Part shown: piece after piece, positions 46,925 through 56,343 of the stretch
How the letters are laid out: every line of letters starts with the position of its first letter
Numbering within the stretch: position 1 is the first letter of the stretch
Assembly (NCBI RefSeq): GCF_002901845.1
Contig: NZ_PPQE01000028.1
Coordinates: forward strand, 219,826-283,825
Reading direction: 5' to 3'
Length of the DNA stretch: 64,000 nt
Source: Staphylococcus hominis subsp. hominis
GTDB taxonomy: Bacteria; Bacillota; Bacilli; Staphylococcales; Staphylococcaceae
Notes under the pieces: generated by a model
Told to the model about the DNA's origin: nothing
The model's database searches: none
The model's input: only the letters and a program-made list of their open reading frames with translations
Position numbers and translations under genes: made by a program

Positions 46925-48076
46925 ATGTTTTTGAAAGTAACACAAAGTATTGGAATACTTAGTTTATTTACATTATTTGGAACGTCAATCTCTGATGCAG
47001 CAGAAACACCTGTTGATATTACAAATAAAGAAGGTAATATTGCAGTAAGTTCAAATTATGAACCTGATGGTGTAACGCTTACGACACAACAAGGACAAAT
47101 ATTATATAATTTCCAAGGAAATAAAGAAGCGGATCCTGCTTCTTTGTCTAAAATGATGACCCTCTATTTAACATTAGAAGCAGTTCATCAAGGAAAACTT
47201 AAGTTAGACGATAAAGTTAAAATCACGAGCGCGTATGATCAATTATCTAAAAAGCCAAATTTAACATCTGTCCCTTTAAATCAAGGTCAAATATATACTA
47301 TTAAAGATTTATTAACACAGGCAGCCTTACCTTCAAGCAATTCAGCCGCAATGATTTTAGGAGAACAAGTGAGCGGCAATACGTCAACGTTCACAGACAA
47401 AATGAATGCACAAGCTAAGGCTTTTCATATGAAACATACACATTTTGTGAATCCAGCAGGTGCTGCTAATGATTTACTTGGACAACAAGCACCAAAGAAA
47501 TATAGAAAAGATATTTATCCTAAAAGTACGTCAGAAGATATTGCGATATTATCTCATCACTTAATCGCCAAACATCCGAAAATTTTAAACATAACGCAAC
47601 TTAGTCAAGATACTCAAAAAGGTTATACTTTTAACAATACTAATTTATCAATTAAACATGAGCCACTTTACTTAAAAGGTACAGATGGATTGAAAACGGG
47701 TACGAGTGATAAAGGATATAATATTGCTTTAACTAACCAACAAAATCACCTTCGACTCAATGAAGTGGTTATGAATGTGGCACCGTATATGGATAATAAT
47801 GCTAAATACAATCGTAATCGAATAGGGAATGCGATTTTTAAACATTATCGCAAAGAATATGAATACAAAAAAGTATTATCTAAAGGAGAACATAAGATTG
47901 GCGGTAAGACATATAAAGTAGATAAAAATTTATATGATACCGTTCCTAAAGATAATAAAAAATGGGATATACGAATCAATAAAGACGGAAAAGCCTATGT
48001 GCATTATAAACGTGATTTCTTACCAGAAACGACGTATCCACGAGTAAATGCTAAAAAAGTATGGAAATGGTTCTAA
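46925..48076 (+). CDS. D-alanyl-D-alanine carboxypeptidase (PBP4/DacA-like)
   Basis: A 383-aa S11-type peptidase with a signal peptide cleaved near DAAET, the catalytic SLSK (Ser about 73), SSN in LPSSNSAAM and the KTG box GLKTGTS. It trims the terminal D-Ala of peptidoglycan peptides and can control crosslinking. It resembles S. aureus PBP4 but is shorter; a hydrophobic C-terminal membrane anchor is not seen, as the protein ends in a basic, Trp-containing tail. It stands alone between the deacetylase and a TetR gene. Confidence 0.88.
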   Translation: MFLKVTQSIGILSLFTLFGTSISDAAETPVDITNKEGNIAVSSNYEPDGVTLTTQQGQILYNFQGNKEADPASLSKMMTLYLTLEAVHQGKLKLDDKVKITSAYDQLSKKPNLTSVPLNQGQIYTIKDLLTQAALPSSNSAAMILGEQVSGNTSTFTDKMNAQAKAFHMKHTHFVNPAGAANDLLGQQAPKKYRKDIYPKSTSEDIAILSHHLIAKHPKILNITQLSQDTQKGYTFNNTNLSIKHEPLYLKGTDGLKTGTSDKGYNIALTNQQNHLRLNEVVMNVAPYMDNNAKYNRNRIGNAIFKHYRKEYEYKKVLSKGEHKIGGKTYKVDKNLYDTVPKDNKKWDIRINKDGKAYVHYKRDFLPETTYPRVNAKKVWKWF

Positions 48077-48170
48077 ATAAAAGCGGGATATCCTTTACCG
48101 TACTATTAATTGTGAGATGAAGGTCAAACAATTTAATAAGTCAGTACGATATTTGTTTCCCGCTCTCGTT

Positions 48171-48764
48171 TTATTTTAATAACTTTAAATGAACTTCTCT
48201 CGCTCCACAAATCATGGTAACGATATCTGAAGACACGTCATCAATGGATTGTTGACCATACTGAATCCAGTTTAGAATAACGCTTAAAATGCCTCCAGCT
48301 AGAAATTCTCCATAAATGAACTCATCTATGTAAAATTGTCCAATTTGTTTATCAAATTCAATTTGTCGTTTAACCACTGCATAAATTTGATTATATAAAA
48401 TTTGATAAACTTCACTATAAATATTGATAGAAATGACACTTTTTACCATTGCTTTGTTATCACTAATGAAAAGTAAAATATCTTTCATAAATTTATTGAA
48501 AAATTGTCTCGGATCTTTTGGATCAATTTCAGGCAAATGTAACGTTCGAAAATATTCAATTAATGTACCAACAATATGATTAAGTAAATCATACTTATCA
48601 TTGAAATGACGGTAAAATGTAGAACGACGTACATTTGCTTTTTCGCATAAATCTTGAATCGTGATATTGTCAAAAGATTTCGTTTCAAGCAAATCTGAGA
48701 ATGTAGTAATGAGTGCTTTTTTTGTTCGTTGTACACGTAAATCTTGATTATTCATGTTGTTCAC
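48171..48764 (-). CDS. TetR-family repressor
   Basis: A 197-aa regulator with the TetR helix-turn-helix (LITTFSDLLETKSFDNITI, then LCEKANVRRSTFYRHF) and a helical ligand domain. It is divergent from oleate hydratase, so it may sense fatty acids and control that gene; similar pairs occur in staphylococci. Its own name is not assigned because several fatty-acid TetR regulators are known. The palindrome GACATTTT...AAAATGTC at 48776-48795, about 12 bases before its start, is a likely operator. Confidence 0.85.
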   Translation of the reverse strand: MNNMNNQDLRVQRTKKALITTFSDLLETKSFDNITIQDLCEKANVRRSTFYRHFNDKYDLLNHIVGTLIEYFRTLHLPEIDPKDPRQFFNKFMKDILLFISDNKAMVKSVISINIYSEVYQILYNQIYAVVKRQIEFDKQIGQFYIDEFIYGEFLAGGILSVILNWIQYGQQSIDDVSSDIVTMICGAREVHLKLLK

Positions 48765-48775
48765 CTCTCATTTAG

Positions 48776-48795
48776 GACATTTTATCAAAAATGTC
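48776..48795. promoter_or_regulatory. Palindromic operator candidate, tetR/ohyA
   Basis: GACATTTT and AAAATGTC are perfect 8-base arms with the spacer ATCA. It lies just upstream of the tetR start, where autorepression would be expected. Confidence 0.5.
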
Positions 48796-48947
48796 ACTTA
48801 AGTTACATTTTCACTTAACTGACTCACAATAATATTTTATAAAATGATTATAATATAAGCGAAGGGTAGATTAATTTCTAAAGCATTTACTTATAGTTTA
48901 CTACTTTTCATAGATAACTAAAAAATATAAATTGGGAAGTGAATCAT

Positions 48948-50723
48948 ATGTACTATAGTAATGGAAATTATGAAGCATTTGCACGTCCGAAGAAACCTGA
49001 ACATGTAGAACAAAAGTCTGCTTATTTAATCGGCTCTGGATTGGCTTCTTTAGCTGCTGCATGTTTTTTAATTAGAGATGGGCAAATGGATGGGTCAAAC
49101 ATTCACATTTTAGAAGAATTATCTAAATCTGGTGGAAGTTTGGATGGAACTGAACTTCCAATGAAAGGCTATGTCATGCGTGGTGGCAGAGAAATGGAGA
49201 ACCATTTCGAGTGTTTATGGGATTTATTTCGCTCCATCCCATCACTTGAAATTGAAGATGCTTCAGTTTTAGATGAGTTTTATTGGTTAAATAAAGAAGA
49301 TCCAAACTACTCACGATGTCGTGTTATTGAAGAAAGGGGTCAACGCTTGCCTACAGACGGAGACTTTACTTTAACGAAACAAGCAATGAAAGACATACTT
49401 CAATTATGTTTGATGAAAGAAGAAGATTTAAATGATGTAACAATTTCAGATGTCTTGTCAGAGGATTTCATGAATTCGAACTTTTGGATTTATTGGAAAA
49501 CGATGTTCGCATTTGAACCTTGGCATTCTGCGATGGAAATGCGTCGTTATTTAATGAGATTTGTGCATCACATTGGAGGATTAGCTGATTTTAGTGCTTT
49601 AAAATTTACTAAATACAATCAATACGAATCACTCGTACGCCCTATGGTTGCATACTTAACGTCCCATGGTGTGCAATTTGAATATAATGTTCAAGTGCTT
49701 GACGTTAAAGTAGATGTTACTACCAAAGACAAAGTTGCTAAAACAATTGAACTAAAACGAAATGGTAATAAAGAAACGATTCAGCTCACACCCGATGATC
49801 TCGTATTTATTACTAATGGTAGTATCACAGAAAGTTCAACATATGGTGATAATGACACACCCGCACCTCCTACAAAAGATATTGGCGGAAGTTGGAACTT
49901 ATGGCGTAACTTAGCCAAACAAAGCCCTGAGTTTGGTAATCCTGAAAAGTTTTATAAAGATTTACCAGATAAAAGTTGGTTCGTCTCAGCAACGGTAACG
50001 ACAAATAACAAGACGGTCATTGAAGCTATCGAACGTTTATGTAAACGGGATCCATTAGCTGGAAAAACAGTTACAGGTGGGATTATCACAGTGAACGATT
50101 CTAAATGGCAAATGAGTTTTACTGTGAATCGTCAACAACAATTCAAACAACAACCTAAAGATGAAGTGAGTGTATGGGTATACGCTTTATATTCAGATGA
50201 GAAGGGCGATTATATCCATAAACCGATTGTTGAATGTAGTGGTCATGAAATATGTCAAGAATGGTTATATCATATGGGATTACCTATTGATCAAATAGAA
50301 TGCCTCGCAACACAACATTGTAATACGATTCCTGTATATATGCCTTATATTTGTTCATATTTCATGCCAAGAGCGATTGGCGATCGACCACTTGTTGTCC
50401 CTCAGCACTCTCGTAACTTAGCCTTCATTGGTAACTTCGCAGAGACAGAAAGAGATACAGTGTTTACTACAGAATATTCTGTAAGAACAGCGATGGAAGC
50501 AGTTTATCAATTACTGGACATAGATAGAGGTGTTCCAGAAGTCATGGCGACAGAATTTGATATTCGTGTCTTATTAGATGCGATGTATGAACTTAATGAT
50601 CGTAAAGACTTGAAAACATTAGCCGAGCAAAATAAAATACAACAAGTTGCATTACACACGTTCTTGAAAAAAATAAAAGGTACGTTTGTAGAAGAACTCT
50701 TGAAGCAACATAAATTATTATAA
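48948..50723 (+). CDS. ohyA: Oleate hydratase
   Basis: A 591-aa FAD-dependent hydratase with [20 protein letters not shown] (FAD fold), [47 protein letters not shown] and [15 protein letters not shown]. Very close to S. aureus OhyA, whose length it matches. It adds water to the cis-9 bond of unsaturated fatty acids, detoxifying host fatty acids. The start is ATG at 48948 after GGGAAG; a GTG at 48939 is in frame. It is divergent from a TetR gene. Confidence 0.97.
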   Translation: MYYSNGNYEAFARPKKPEHVEQKSAYLIGSGLASLAAACFLIRDGQMDGSNIHILEELSKSGGSLDGTELPMKGYVMRGGREMENHFECLWDLFRSIPSLEIEDASVLDEFYWLNKEDPNYSRCRVIEERGQRLPTDGDFTLTKQAMKDILQLCLMKEEDLNDVTISDVLSEDFMNSNFWIYWKTMFAFEPWHSAMEMRRYLMRFVHHIGGLADFSALKFTKYNQYESLVRPMVAYLTSHGVQFEYNVQVLDVKVDVTTKDKVAKTIELKRNGNKETIQLTPDDLVFITNGSITESSTYGDNDTPAPPTKDIGGSWNLWRNLAKQSPEFGNPEKFYKDLPDKSWFVSATVTTNNKTVIEAIERLCKRDPLAGKTVTGGIITVNDSKWQMSFTVNRQQQFKQQPKDEVSVWVYALYSDEKGDYIHKPIVECSGHEICQEWLYHMGLPIDQIECLATQHCNTIPVYMPYICSYFMPRAIGDRPLVVPQHSRNLAFIGNFAETERDTVFTTEYSVRTAMEAVYQLLDIDRGVPEVMATEFDIRVLLDAMYELNDRKDLKTLAEQNKIQQVALHTFLKKIKGTFVEELLKQHKLL

Positions 50724-50740
50724 TAGTGTGTAGGTAAATG

Positions 50741-50776
50741 TTAACCCCCGCGTGTTTGAGGGCATGCGGGGGTTAA
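50741..50776. terminator. GC-rich terminator
   Basis: TTAACCCCCGC (50741-50751) pairs perfectly with GCGGGGGTTAA (50766-50776). It separates ohyA from the converging UvrA relic. Confidence 0.88.
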
Positions 50777-50783
50777 ATCATTA

Positions 50784-51098
50784 TTATTCAATATATCGTC
50801 TTAAATGTTTTGCTGTAACAGAGTTGTTAATATCTAGGAGTCCTTTAGGTTCTCCAGCATACAATAATTGTCCTCCATGTTTACCAGCAAATGGTCCAAT
50901 GTCAATAAATCCATCTGCTTCTGTCATCATTGTTAAATTATGTTCGATTAAAATGACAGTATTCCCTTCATCAATCAAATGATTAAAGTAGTCAACGAGA
51001 ATAGGTAAATCGTCTTCGTAAAGTTCTGTTGTAGGTTCATCAAAGATAAATATTTTTTAAGTTATTTTGTTTTGCTCAATAATTTCAATATCAGACAT
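50784..51098 (-). pseudogene. Remnant of a UvrA-like ABC protein
   Basis: A start with AGGTGAAAACT ribosome binding site and ATG at 51098 reads MSDIEIIEQNKIT and stops. In the same frame immediately after, the sequence reads FIFDEPTTELYEDDLPILVD (Walker B-like), then TVILIEHNLTMM, DIGPFAGKHGGQLLYAG and a C-terminus to 50784. These are the last parts of UvrA-type ABC ATPases. The ATPase core and zinc fingers are missing, so most of the gene was deleted and the ends joined. It is not functional as a DNA-repair protein. Confidence 0.75.
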
Positions 51099-51143
51099 AG
51101 TTTTCACCTCATTGTTGTTATTACGCGACAGTAGTAAATGTAT

Positions 51144-51929
51144 TCACTTTTCTAAAGGAAGAATAGTAACGTCAAGATTAAAATAGGTTTTTAAAAAATC
51201 TTTATAATTTTCACGTGTGACAGCGAATTGCTCTTTTTTATATCTTTTAGTAAGGGTAAGGTGATGATAAGACATCGTAGCTCGACCAAAATTTTGTGGT
51301 TTTGTAATCATGAGTTGCTTTACAAATATAGATTCAGGATGTGAGGTATTGTAGTTAATCAATTTATCAAAATCATGAATATCACGAGAAATAAACTCTG
51401 CTTTATAACGTGTTACCCACGTTGTTTCTTCCAGTTTTTGAAGAAGATACATCGTAGGGGTTTCAAAAATGGCACGAAATTGACCTGTCTTTTCAAACAC
51501 AATTTGTGTCGCTTCAATTGAAGTTATTGGGAGTGCTTGTAATGGTAAATCGCCAAATCCCACATCAGCAATATAGTAACCATTGTTAATAAGAACAACT
51601 AGTGATAAATGAGAGCCTTTAGGGCTGTAGTTGCCATTAGGCTGATGAACGGTTGCTGACATTCGAAACACTTTAAAACCTTTAGCTTCTAAGTAGCTAC
51701 CGAAGAAGTGATTCATTTCATAGCAAAACCCACCACGATGTTGATATATAAATTTATTAAATAAATAATCTAAATCAACTGAAATCTTTTCTTTATTTTG
51801 AACACTAATATTTTCAAAAGGAACGGTTAGCATAAAGCGTTCCATATAATAGTTAAGTGCATCTAAAGTAGGTTGAGGATAACGTTGAGACTCAATATTT
51901 AAATAATCTTCAATTGCTTTAATATCCAT
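51144..51929 (-). CDS. nat: Arylamine N-acetyltransferase
   Basis: A 261-aa NAT-family enzyme. The catalytic triad is visible: Cys in HRGGFCYEMNH (about 71), His in GSHLSLVVL and Asp in IADVGFGDLP. It transfers acetyl groups from acetyl-CoA to arylamines and hydrazides in the cytosol. It is monocistronic, with a GGAGGAG site before the ATG. The position beside the UvrA relic gives no functional hint. Confidence 0.92.
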   Translation of the reverse strand: MDIKAIEDYLNIESQRYPQPTLDALNYYMERFMLTVPFENISVQNKEKISVDLDYLFNKFIYQHRGGFCYEMNHFFGSYLEAKGFKVFRMSATVHQPNGNYSPKGSHLSLVVLINNGYYIADVGFGDLPLQALPITSIEATQIVFEKTGQFRAIFETPTMYLLQKLEETTWVTRYKAEFISRDIHDFDKLINYNTSHPESIFVKQLMITKPQNFGRATMSYHHLTLTKRYKKEQFAVTRENYKDFLKTYFNLDVTILPLEK

Positions 51930-51976
51930 AGTTTCTCCTCCTTAATCAATATGTATCCAAAATATAAAATAGAGCA

Positions 51977-52004
51977 AACGTGTGTTCTTCAATGAACACA
52001 CGTT
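51977..52004 (-). terminator. Terminator after the ABC permease gene
   Basis: AACGTGTGTTC (51977-51987) pairs perfectly with GAACACACGTT (51994-52004), with Ts following on the minus strand. Confidence 0.75.
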
Positions 52005-52009
52005 GGTGA

Positions 52010-52645
52010 TTATAGTTCTTGTTTCTTAAAAATAGATAGTGATGAAAAATAAGAAATGACAAAAATAATAACACCAAGCAATGCATAACTACCAGTTGCT
52101 ACTAAAACGAGTGGGTTTGAAGCGATTTTACTTATTGAACCTGCTTTTATGAGTATTGGCATAACAGCAAAGAACCACATGGATAAAAATAATGCAACAG
52201 CAACAACTGCTGTAGTAAGCATAATGACATTTGAATTCTCAGGACCAAATTTAAATGTGAGTGGAAACATTAATGCATACGTACAAGCCATCCCAATACC
52301 TATGAATGCTGAAAATAATGTAACCATAATATCTTGAGTCACGATAAGACAAATGATGGCGCCAATTATCAAACCAAGTAAAATGAGTAAACCATAAAAG
52401 GCAAAGTATGCTTTTACATAAGTATGTCTATGTGTAGGAAGGGTAGACACATAGTACATCCATTTAGAATCTTTTTCACGTTTTAAGTTATCTGATACGG
52501 GAGATAATAACATGACCATTAGCATGAAACAACACATCATTGGACTAAAAAATGCAAACACAATACTTAATACGATACCAATAATTAAATAGGTTATGAG
52601 CGATTTTTTAGAAGCATAAAAACTACTAAGTATAAGTCCTTTCAT
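52010..52645 (-). CDS. ABC-2 type membrane permease
   Basis: This 211-aa protein has six membrane segments and the ABC2_membrane_5-type pattern (PVSDNLKREKDSKWMYYVSTLPTH between segments 2 and 3). It forms an export permease with the ATPase whose gene overlaps by one base. It resembles one of the small permeases of the PSM exporter Pmt, but only one permease is encoded, so it is not a standard pmt locus. It is the last gene of a four-gene operon. Confidence 0.78.
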   Translation of the reverse strand: MKGLILSSFYASKKSLITYLIIGIVLSIVFAFFSPMMCCFMLMVMLLSPVSDNLKREKDSKWMYYVSTLPTHRHTYVKAYFAFYGLLILLGLIIGAIICLIVTQDIMVTLFSAFIGIGMACTYALMFPLTFKFGPENSNVIMLTTAVVAVALFLSMWFFAVMPILIKAGSISKIASNPLVLVATGSYALLGVIIFVISYFSSLSIFKKQEL

Positions 52646-53490
52646 TATTTATCACCTCGCATAATTAATTTTGTAGCATCATCAATGCTTTGAAGCGGGC
52701 GTGCTTGTTCAAAGTGTTGACGTTGCTTGACTAACGTTTGACGTTGACCATGACGTATTCGTGAAGCAATGATTACCTCTTGAGGTAAGTCTAAAGGGGA
52801 AGTTTCATCTGTTTCGATAATGCCATAATCAGTTAGTAATATATGTTTGTCTTCTTGTAAAAGAATATGACCATCGCGCATAAAAATAAGTTTTGTAGCA
52901 AGTTGTTCCATATCCTCTGAAATATGAGATGAAAGTAAAATACCATGCCCTTTTGATACATAATCTTCGAGAATTTCTAACACTTCTTCTCGTCCTGAAA
53001 CATCCATACCAGCTGTTGCTTCATCTAAGATTAATAATTTTGTCTCATGAGAAAGTGCGATGGCTAATGCTGCTTTCATGCGCATCCCTCTAGAAAAAGT
53101 AGAAATTTGATTATTTTTAGGTAATTCAAATGATTGAATAAGATTGAAAAATTGATCACTATTCCAATGTTTAAAAATATTTAAAAATACTTTATCAATC
53201 TCTGTTATTGTCAATTTATTCGGTACACGTAAATCATCAAAAACTACACCCACGTGCTCTTTATAATCTTTATCTTTTTCGGAAATAATTTGATTGAAAA
53301 AAGAAATCTCTCCTGAATCTTTAAATCGATTACCCACTAATGTGTTAATAAGTGTGGATTTACCTGATCCATTTTTACCAATTAAGCCAATGACCTCACC
53401 TGGATTTAAAGTAAATGAAATATCATTTAATTCGAAATTTGAATTCTTATACGATTTATTAAGTTGTTGTACTTGAAGTAAATGTGTCAT
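52645..53490 (-). CDS. ABC transporter ATPase
   Basis: A 281-aa ATPase with Walker A LIGKNGSGKST (about 36-46), the signature variant TFSRGMRMKAAL and Walker B LLILDEATAGMD. A long C-terminal extension follows the ATPase core. This architecture is that of Pmt- or bacitracin-type exporters, with the permease of the next gene. It starts 30 bases after the DUF3169-type gene. Confidence 0.82.
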   Translation of the reverse strand: MTHLLQVQQLNKSYKNSNFELNDISFTLNPGEVIGLIGKNGSGKSTLINTLVGNRFKDSGEISFFNQIISEKDKDYKEHVGVVFDDLRVPNKLTITEIDKVFLNIFKHWNSDQFFNLIQSFELPKNNQISTFSRGMRMKAALAIALSHETKLLILDEATAGMDVSGREEVLEILEDYVSKGHGILLSSHISEDMEQLATKLIFMRDGHILLQEDKHILLTDYGIIETDETSPLDLPQEVIIASRIRHGQRQTLVKQRQHFEQARPLQSIDDATKLIMRGDK

Positions 53491-53520
53491 CTAATGATCC
53501 TTTCTTTATAGAAATGAAAA

Positions 53521-54243
53521 CTATGAATGATAAAATTTATATGTTTTTAATAAATGACTAAATCCATTATAAATAAACAAAATGATTAAAATAAAGATCC
53601 CTAATGTTTGGGAATGGCCAGTTTCTAATGAATAAAAGCCTAAAAATATTGCACCAATCATAATTAAAGATAGGTTAATATAGAATGTTTTGAACAAGGA
53701 GTTAAAGTAAATATGTCGTTCTCCTTCATCTAAAATATTAATTAATTTCTCAGCATAATTTTTTTCTCCTAATTTGGGATAGCGAGAATCAAATTTACGA
53801 TAAAATAATCCTGTAATTACCGAGGAAATAATCGTTGTCATAAAAGGAAGTAATGCCCAACTACTAGCACTAGAATTTCCATTTCCTAAGACAATGATAA
53901 AAAGAGCAATAAAGCTAATTGTTAATTCTAGATAATAAATAAATGAATTTTGCATATATGCTAAATTAGCTTTCTTATCATATGAATCCGCCTCATCTTC
54001 ATCAATATGTGTTTCGGATAAACGTTTGTAATGAACGGCCTTTTTTTGAATCATAATTAAATACATACTTAAGACTAGGATAAGTGCCACACAGATTAAT
54101 GAGATTAAAATGACATTTGAATGTGTAGCATAATGATAATTTCCAAAGAAGTGAAAGCTATGGTTGTAGTCAATGAATAAAGCTATACATCCTCCAATCA
54201 GTCCGCCAATTAACAAAGTGATTATAAAACGACCTATTTTCAT
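53521..54243 (-). CDS. DUF3169-like membrane protein
   Basis: A 240-aa protein with about six membrane segments (first at residues 5-22), a charged cytosolic loop (HIDEDEADSYDKKANLAY) and a second (KLGEKNYAEKLINILDEGERH). It resembles DUF3169 membrane proteins often found beside small XRE regulators. It overlaps the regulator stop by 4 bases. It may take part in sensing or in transport, but there is no direct evidence. Confidence 0.7.
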   Translation of the reverse strand: MKIGRFIITLLIGGLIGGCIALFIDYNHSFHFFGNYHYATHSNVILISLICVALILVLSMYLIMIQKKAVHYKRLSETHIDEDEADSYDKKANLAYMQNSFIYYLELTISFIALFIIVLGNGNSSASSWALLPFMTTIISSVITGLFYRKFDSRYPKLGEKNYAEKLINILDEGERHIYFNSLFKTFYINLSLIMIGAIFLGFYSLETGHSQTLGIFILIILFIYNGFSHLLKTYKFYHS

Positions 54244-54443
54244 AAATCTTCCTCCTCAATTATAAAGATAGATTCAACAGGTTCATTAAAAATACGAGCT
54301 ATTTTTATAGCAGTTAAAATAGAAGGTGTAAAGTCATTTCTTTCAATGAGAGATACAGTTTGACGTGAGATGCCTGCTTTTTTAGCAAGTTGCGTTTGAT
54401 TATAACCTTCTCTTGCTCGTAATTCTTTCAATCGATTTCGCAA
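54240..54443 (-). CDS. Small XRE-family DNA-binding regulator
   Basis: A 67-aa Cro/C1-type helix-turn-helix protein with NQTQLAKKAGISRQTVSLIE and the tail FNEPVESIFIIEEEDL. It consists of almost nothing but the HTH, like the YozG and related regulators that precede membrane or ABC genes. It is the first gene of the operon, so it should control the DUF3169-ATPase-permease genes and itself. Confidence 0.85.
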   Translation of the reverse strand: MRNRLKELRAREGYNQTQLAKKAGISRQTVSLIERNDFTPSILTAIKIARIFNEPVESIFIIEEEDL

Positions 54444-54569
54444 TCATCATCATCTCCTCACAATCAGTGTATATTATCATAGTCATTTTGACAAATATAT
54501 TTGTCAAAAAGTATCTAAAGTAAATTATGGGTAAGACTAACGATTGTCTGATGTTAGACATCCGGATGT

Positions 54570-55052
54570 CTAAAGCGTCTTACTATTTAATCTTATCCAC
54601 TGTATAATGTCTTCAAGATTATAAAGCTTGATAATATCTTGGTATATATCGTCTAAATTTATATTAGAAAGTGTAGAAATCAATGTATGTTCAATATGAT
54701 TTAAAGCTATACTGATGTTACATTGTTGTGCTTTGTGTCCTTCTTTTTCTCCTAAAAAGTTGGTAAGTAAATGTTGACTTGAGAAGATATTGCCACGACC
54801 TTCAATAGCTAAAAAGACATCGTAAAAAGTAATATCTTTGAGTTTTTTTCTAAGTGTAAATCCTCCATTTTTACCAGTTGTTGAATATACCAAATTTTCT
54901 TTTACTAATGCTTTTACTATTTTTTTTAAGTAAGAATCAGAAACTTTAAGTCGCTTGCTTAAAGCGGTAGATGTCATTACTGACTGACGAGGGAGTTGGT
55001 TTAAAATTAATAAGACATATATTGCTTGTTCCCAACCGGTAGATAATTTCAT
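54570..55052 (-). CDS. Rrf2-family transcriptional regulator
   Basis: A 160-aa protein with the Rrf2 winged helix (STALSKRLKVSDSYLKKIVKAL, KNGGFTLRK, DVFLAIEG). Only one Cys is visible in the domain (QQCNISIA), not the three needed for a 2Fe-2S cluster, so it probably senses something else, as CymR does. It is divergent from an EamA exporter, a likely target. The start is ATG at 55052 after ATAGGAGGC; a TTG at 55070 is in frame. Confidence 0.83.
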   Translation of the reverse strand: MKLSTGWEQAIYVLLILNQLPRQSVMTSTALSKRLKVSDSYLKKIVKALVKENLVYSTTGKNGGFTLRKKLKDITFYDVFLAIEGRGNIFSSQHLLTNFLGEKEGHKAQQCNISIALNHIEHTLISTLSNINLDDIYQDIIKLYNLEDIIQWIRLNSKTL

Positions 55053-55078
55053 ATATAAGCCTCCTATCAAACTTATTA

Positions 55079-55098
55079 TATAATATTTTTATATTATA
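55079..55098. promoter_or_regulatory. Palindrome between the Rrf2 regulator and EamA gene
   Basis: TATAATAT and ATATTATA are perfect 8-base arms around TTTT. It could bind the Rrf2 protein, though pure AT palindromes arise easily by chance and overlap with promoter -10 boxes. Confidence 0.4.
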
Positions 55099-55187
55099 TT
55101 TAAAAAATAAAGCAGTTCCTATATAATTGTATTTAAAGACAAAATATATCTCAATTATCTTTAATTAAAAATAGGGAGACGACAGCA

Positions 55188-56108
55188 GTGAAAAAACATT
55201 TAAATACTTCAATAACATTTTATATGTCCATTCTTTTTACGACTATTTTTATGGGATCATCTTTTCCAACTGGCAAATATTTAATTTCAAATGAACATGT
55301 TCCACCTATGCTTCTTGGTGGATGGCGATTTGTTATCGCAGGATGTATGATGTTAATCCTTACATTTATGAGAAATGGGGAAAGGGGCATTCTACCCACA
55401 AGTAAAGGGAATAGTTATAAAGGATTTATATTAGTGTTCGTTATTGGATTTTTACAAACAGCAGGGACGATGGGATTATTAAATTTTGCAATGGCATTTG
55501 GCGTGTCTTCTTCTATATCATCTATTCTATTATTTACGAACCCGCTATGGCTGGCCTTTTTAGCCCATTTTATTTTAGATGAAAGGTTAACAAAAATTAA
55601 AATTACTTCACTTATACTTGGTGTGTTTGGAGTAGGATTATGTCTCGGATTAGATGAAACATTATTTGGATGGGGAACGCTTTTTGCACTGGCTGGTTCA
55701 TTATGTTGGTCAATCAATACAATAGTGACAAAAAAGGTAGTGTTTGATAAAGGGCCCTGGGTTTTAACAGGATGGCAACTATTATTTGGTGGTATGTTTA
55801 TGCTGATAATGAGTCTCGTTTTAAAAGAACATTATACACTTAGTTCGCTTAATCATTGGGGATGGATATGGTTCTTTTGGCTTATTATTCCAGCTTCTGT
55901 AGGTTCATTTGGATTATGGTTTTATAGCTTAAGCCAACGAGGGGCAACTACGGCGAGTAGTTTCTTATTTTTAGTACCACTATTTTCGACACTATTTTCA
56001 ATTATAGGATTAAGAGAGCCCTTCACGCTTCATTTAATTTTAGGAGGTTTATGCGTTGTTGTGGCATTAATGTTAATTCAACGTCAACCGAGGAAAAATA
56101 TTTTATAA
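55188..56108 (+). CDS. EamA-family exporter (DMT superfamily)
   Basis: A 306-aa protein with ten hydrophobic segments and the EamA repeat structure (GSSFPTGKYLIS near the start and AGSLCWSINTIVTKK in the second half). Relatives export amino acids or metabolites, or move drugs. The substrate is unknown. It has a GGGAGACGA site. It is divergent from the Rrf2 gene and probably controlled by it. Confidence 0.85.
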   Translation: MKKHLNTSITFYMSILFTTIFMGSSFPTGKYLISNEHVPPMLLGGWRFVIAGCMMLILTFMRNGERGILPTSKGNSYKGFILVFVIGFLQTAGTMGLLNFAMAFGVSSSISSILLFTNPLWLAFLAHFILDERLTKIKITSLILGVFGVGLCLGLDETLFGWGTLFALAGSLCWSINTIVTKKVVFDKGPWVLTGWQLLFGGMFMLIMSLVLKEHYTLSSLNHWGWIWFFWLIIPASVGSFGLWFYSLSQRGATTASSFLFLVPLFSTLFSIIGLREPFTLHLILGGLCVVVALMLIQRQPRKNIL

Positions 56109-56343
56109 AATACAATATTCAATACATTGAATATAAATATATATATTAATAGAAATTAGGTTATATAAAACGTTAGTTAAGCCTTTTGAAGTTGTCTTAA
56201 TTTTAACATAATGAAAAAATATGAAAACTTGTCATTACTATATTTTTGAGAAATAAAAAATTTAAAAAAATCTCTTCACAGAGAATGTAATTTTGTGTAG
56301 TATATCTTTCATATGATTTTTAGAGAGAAAGGAGGAAACAATA

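Noticed and set aside
47980-48076. LPETT near the C-terminus of the carboxypeptidase, resembling a sortase signal
   Set aside because: It is LPETTY rather than LPXTG, and no hydrophobic segment follows; the tail is only about 15 residues.
50784-50978. A 64-aa ATPase-like gene on the minus strand
   Set aside because: It is the C-terminus of a deleted UvrA paralogue and has no independent start context.
52010-53490. Calling the ABC pair PmtCD
   Set aside because: Only one ATPase and one permease are present with an XRE regulator, not the pmtR-pmtABCD order.
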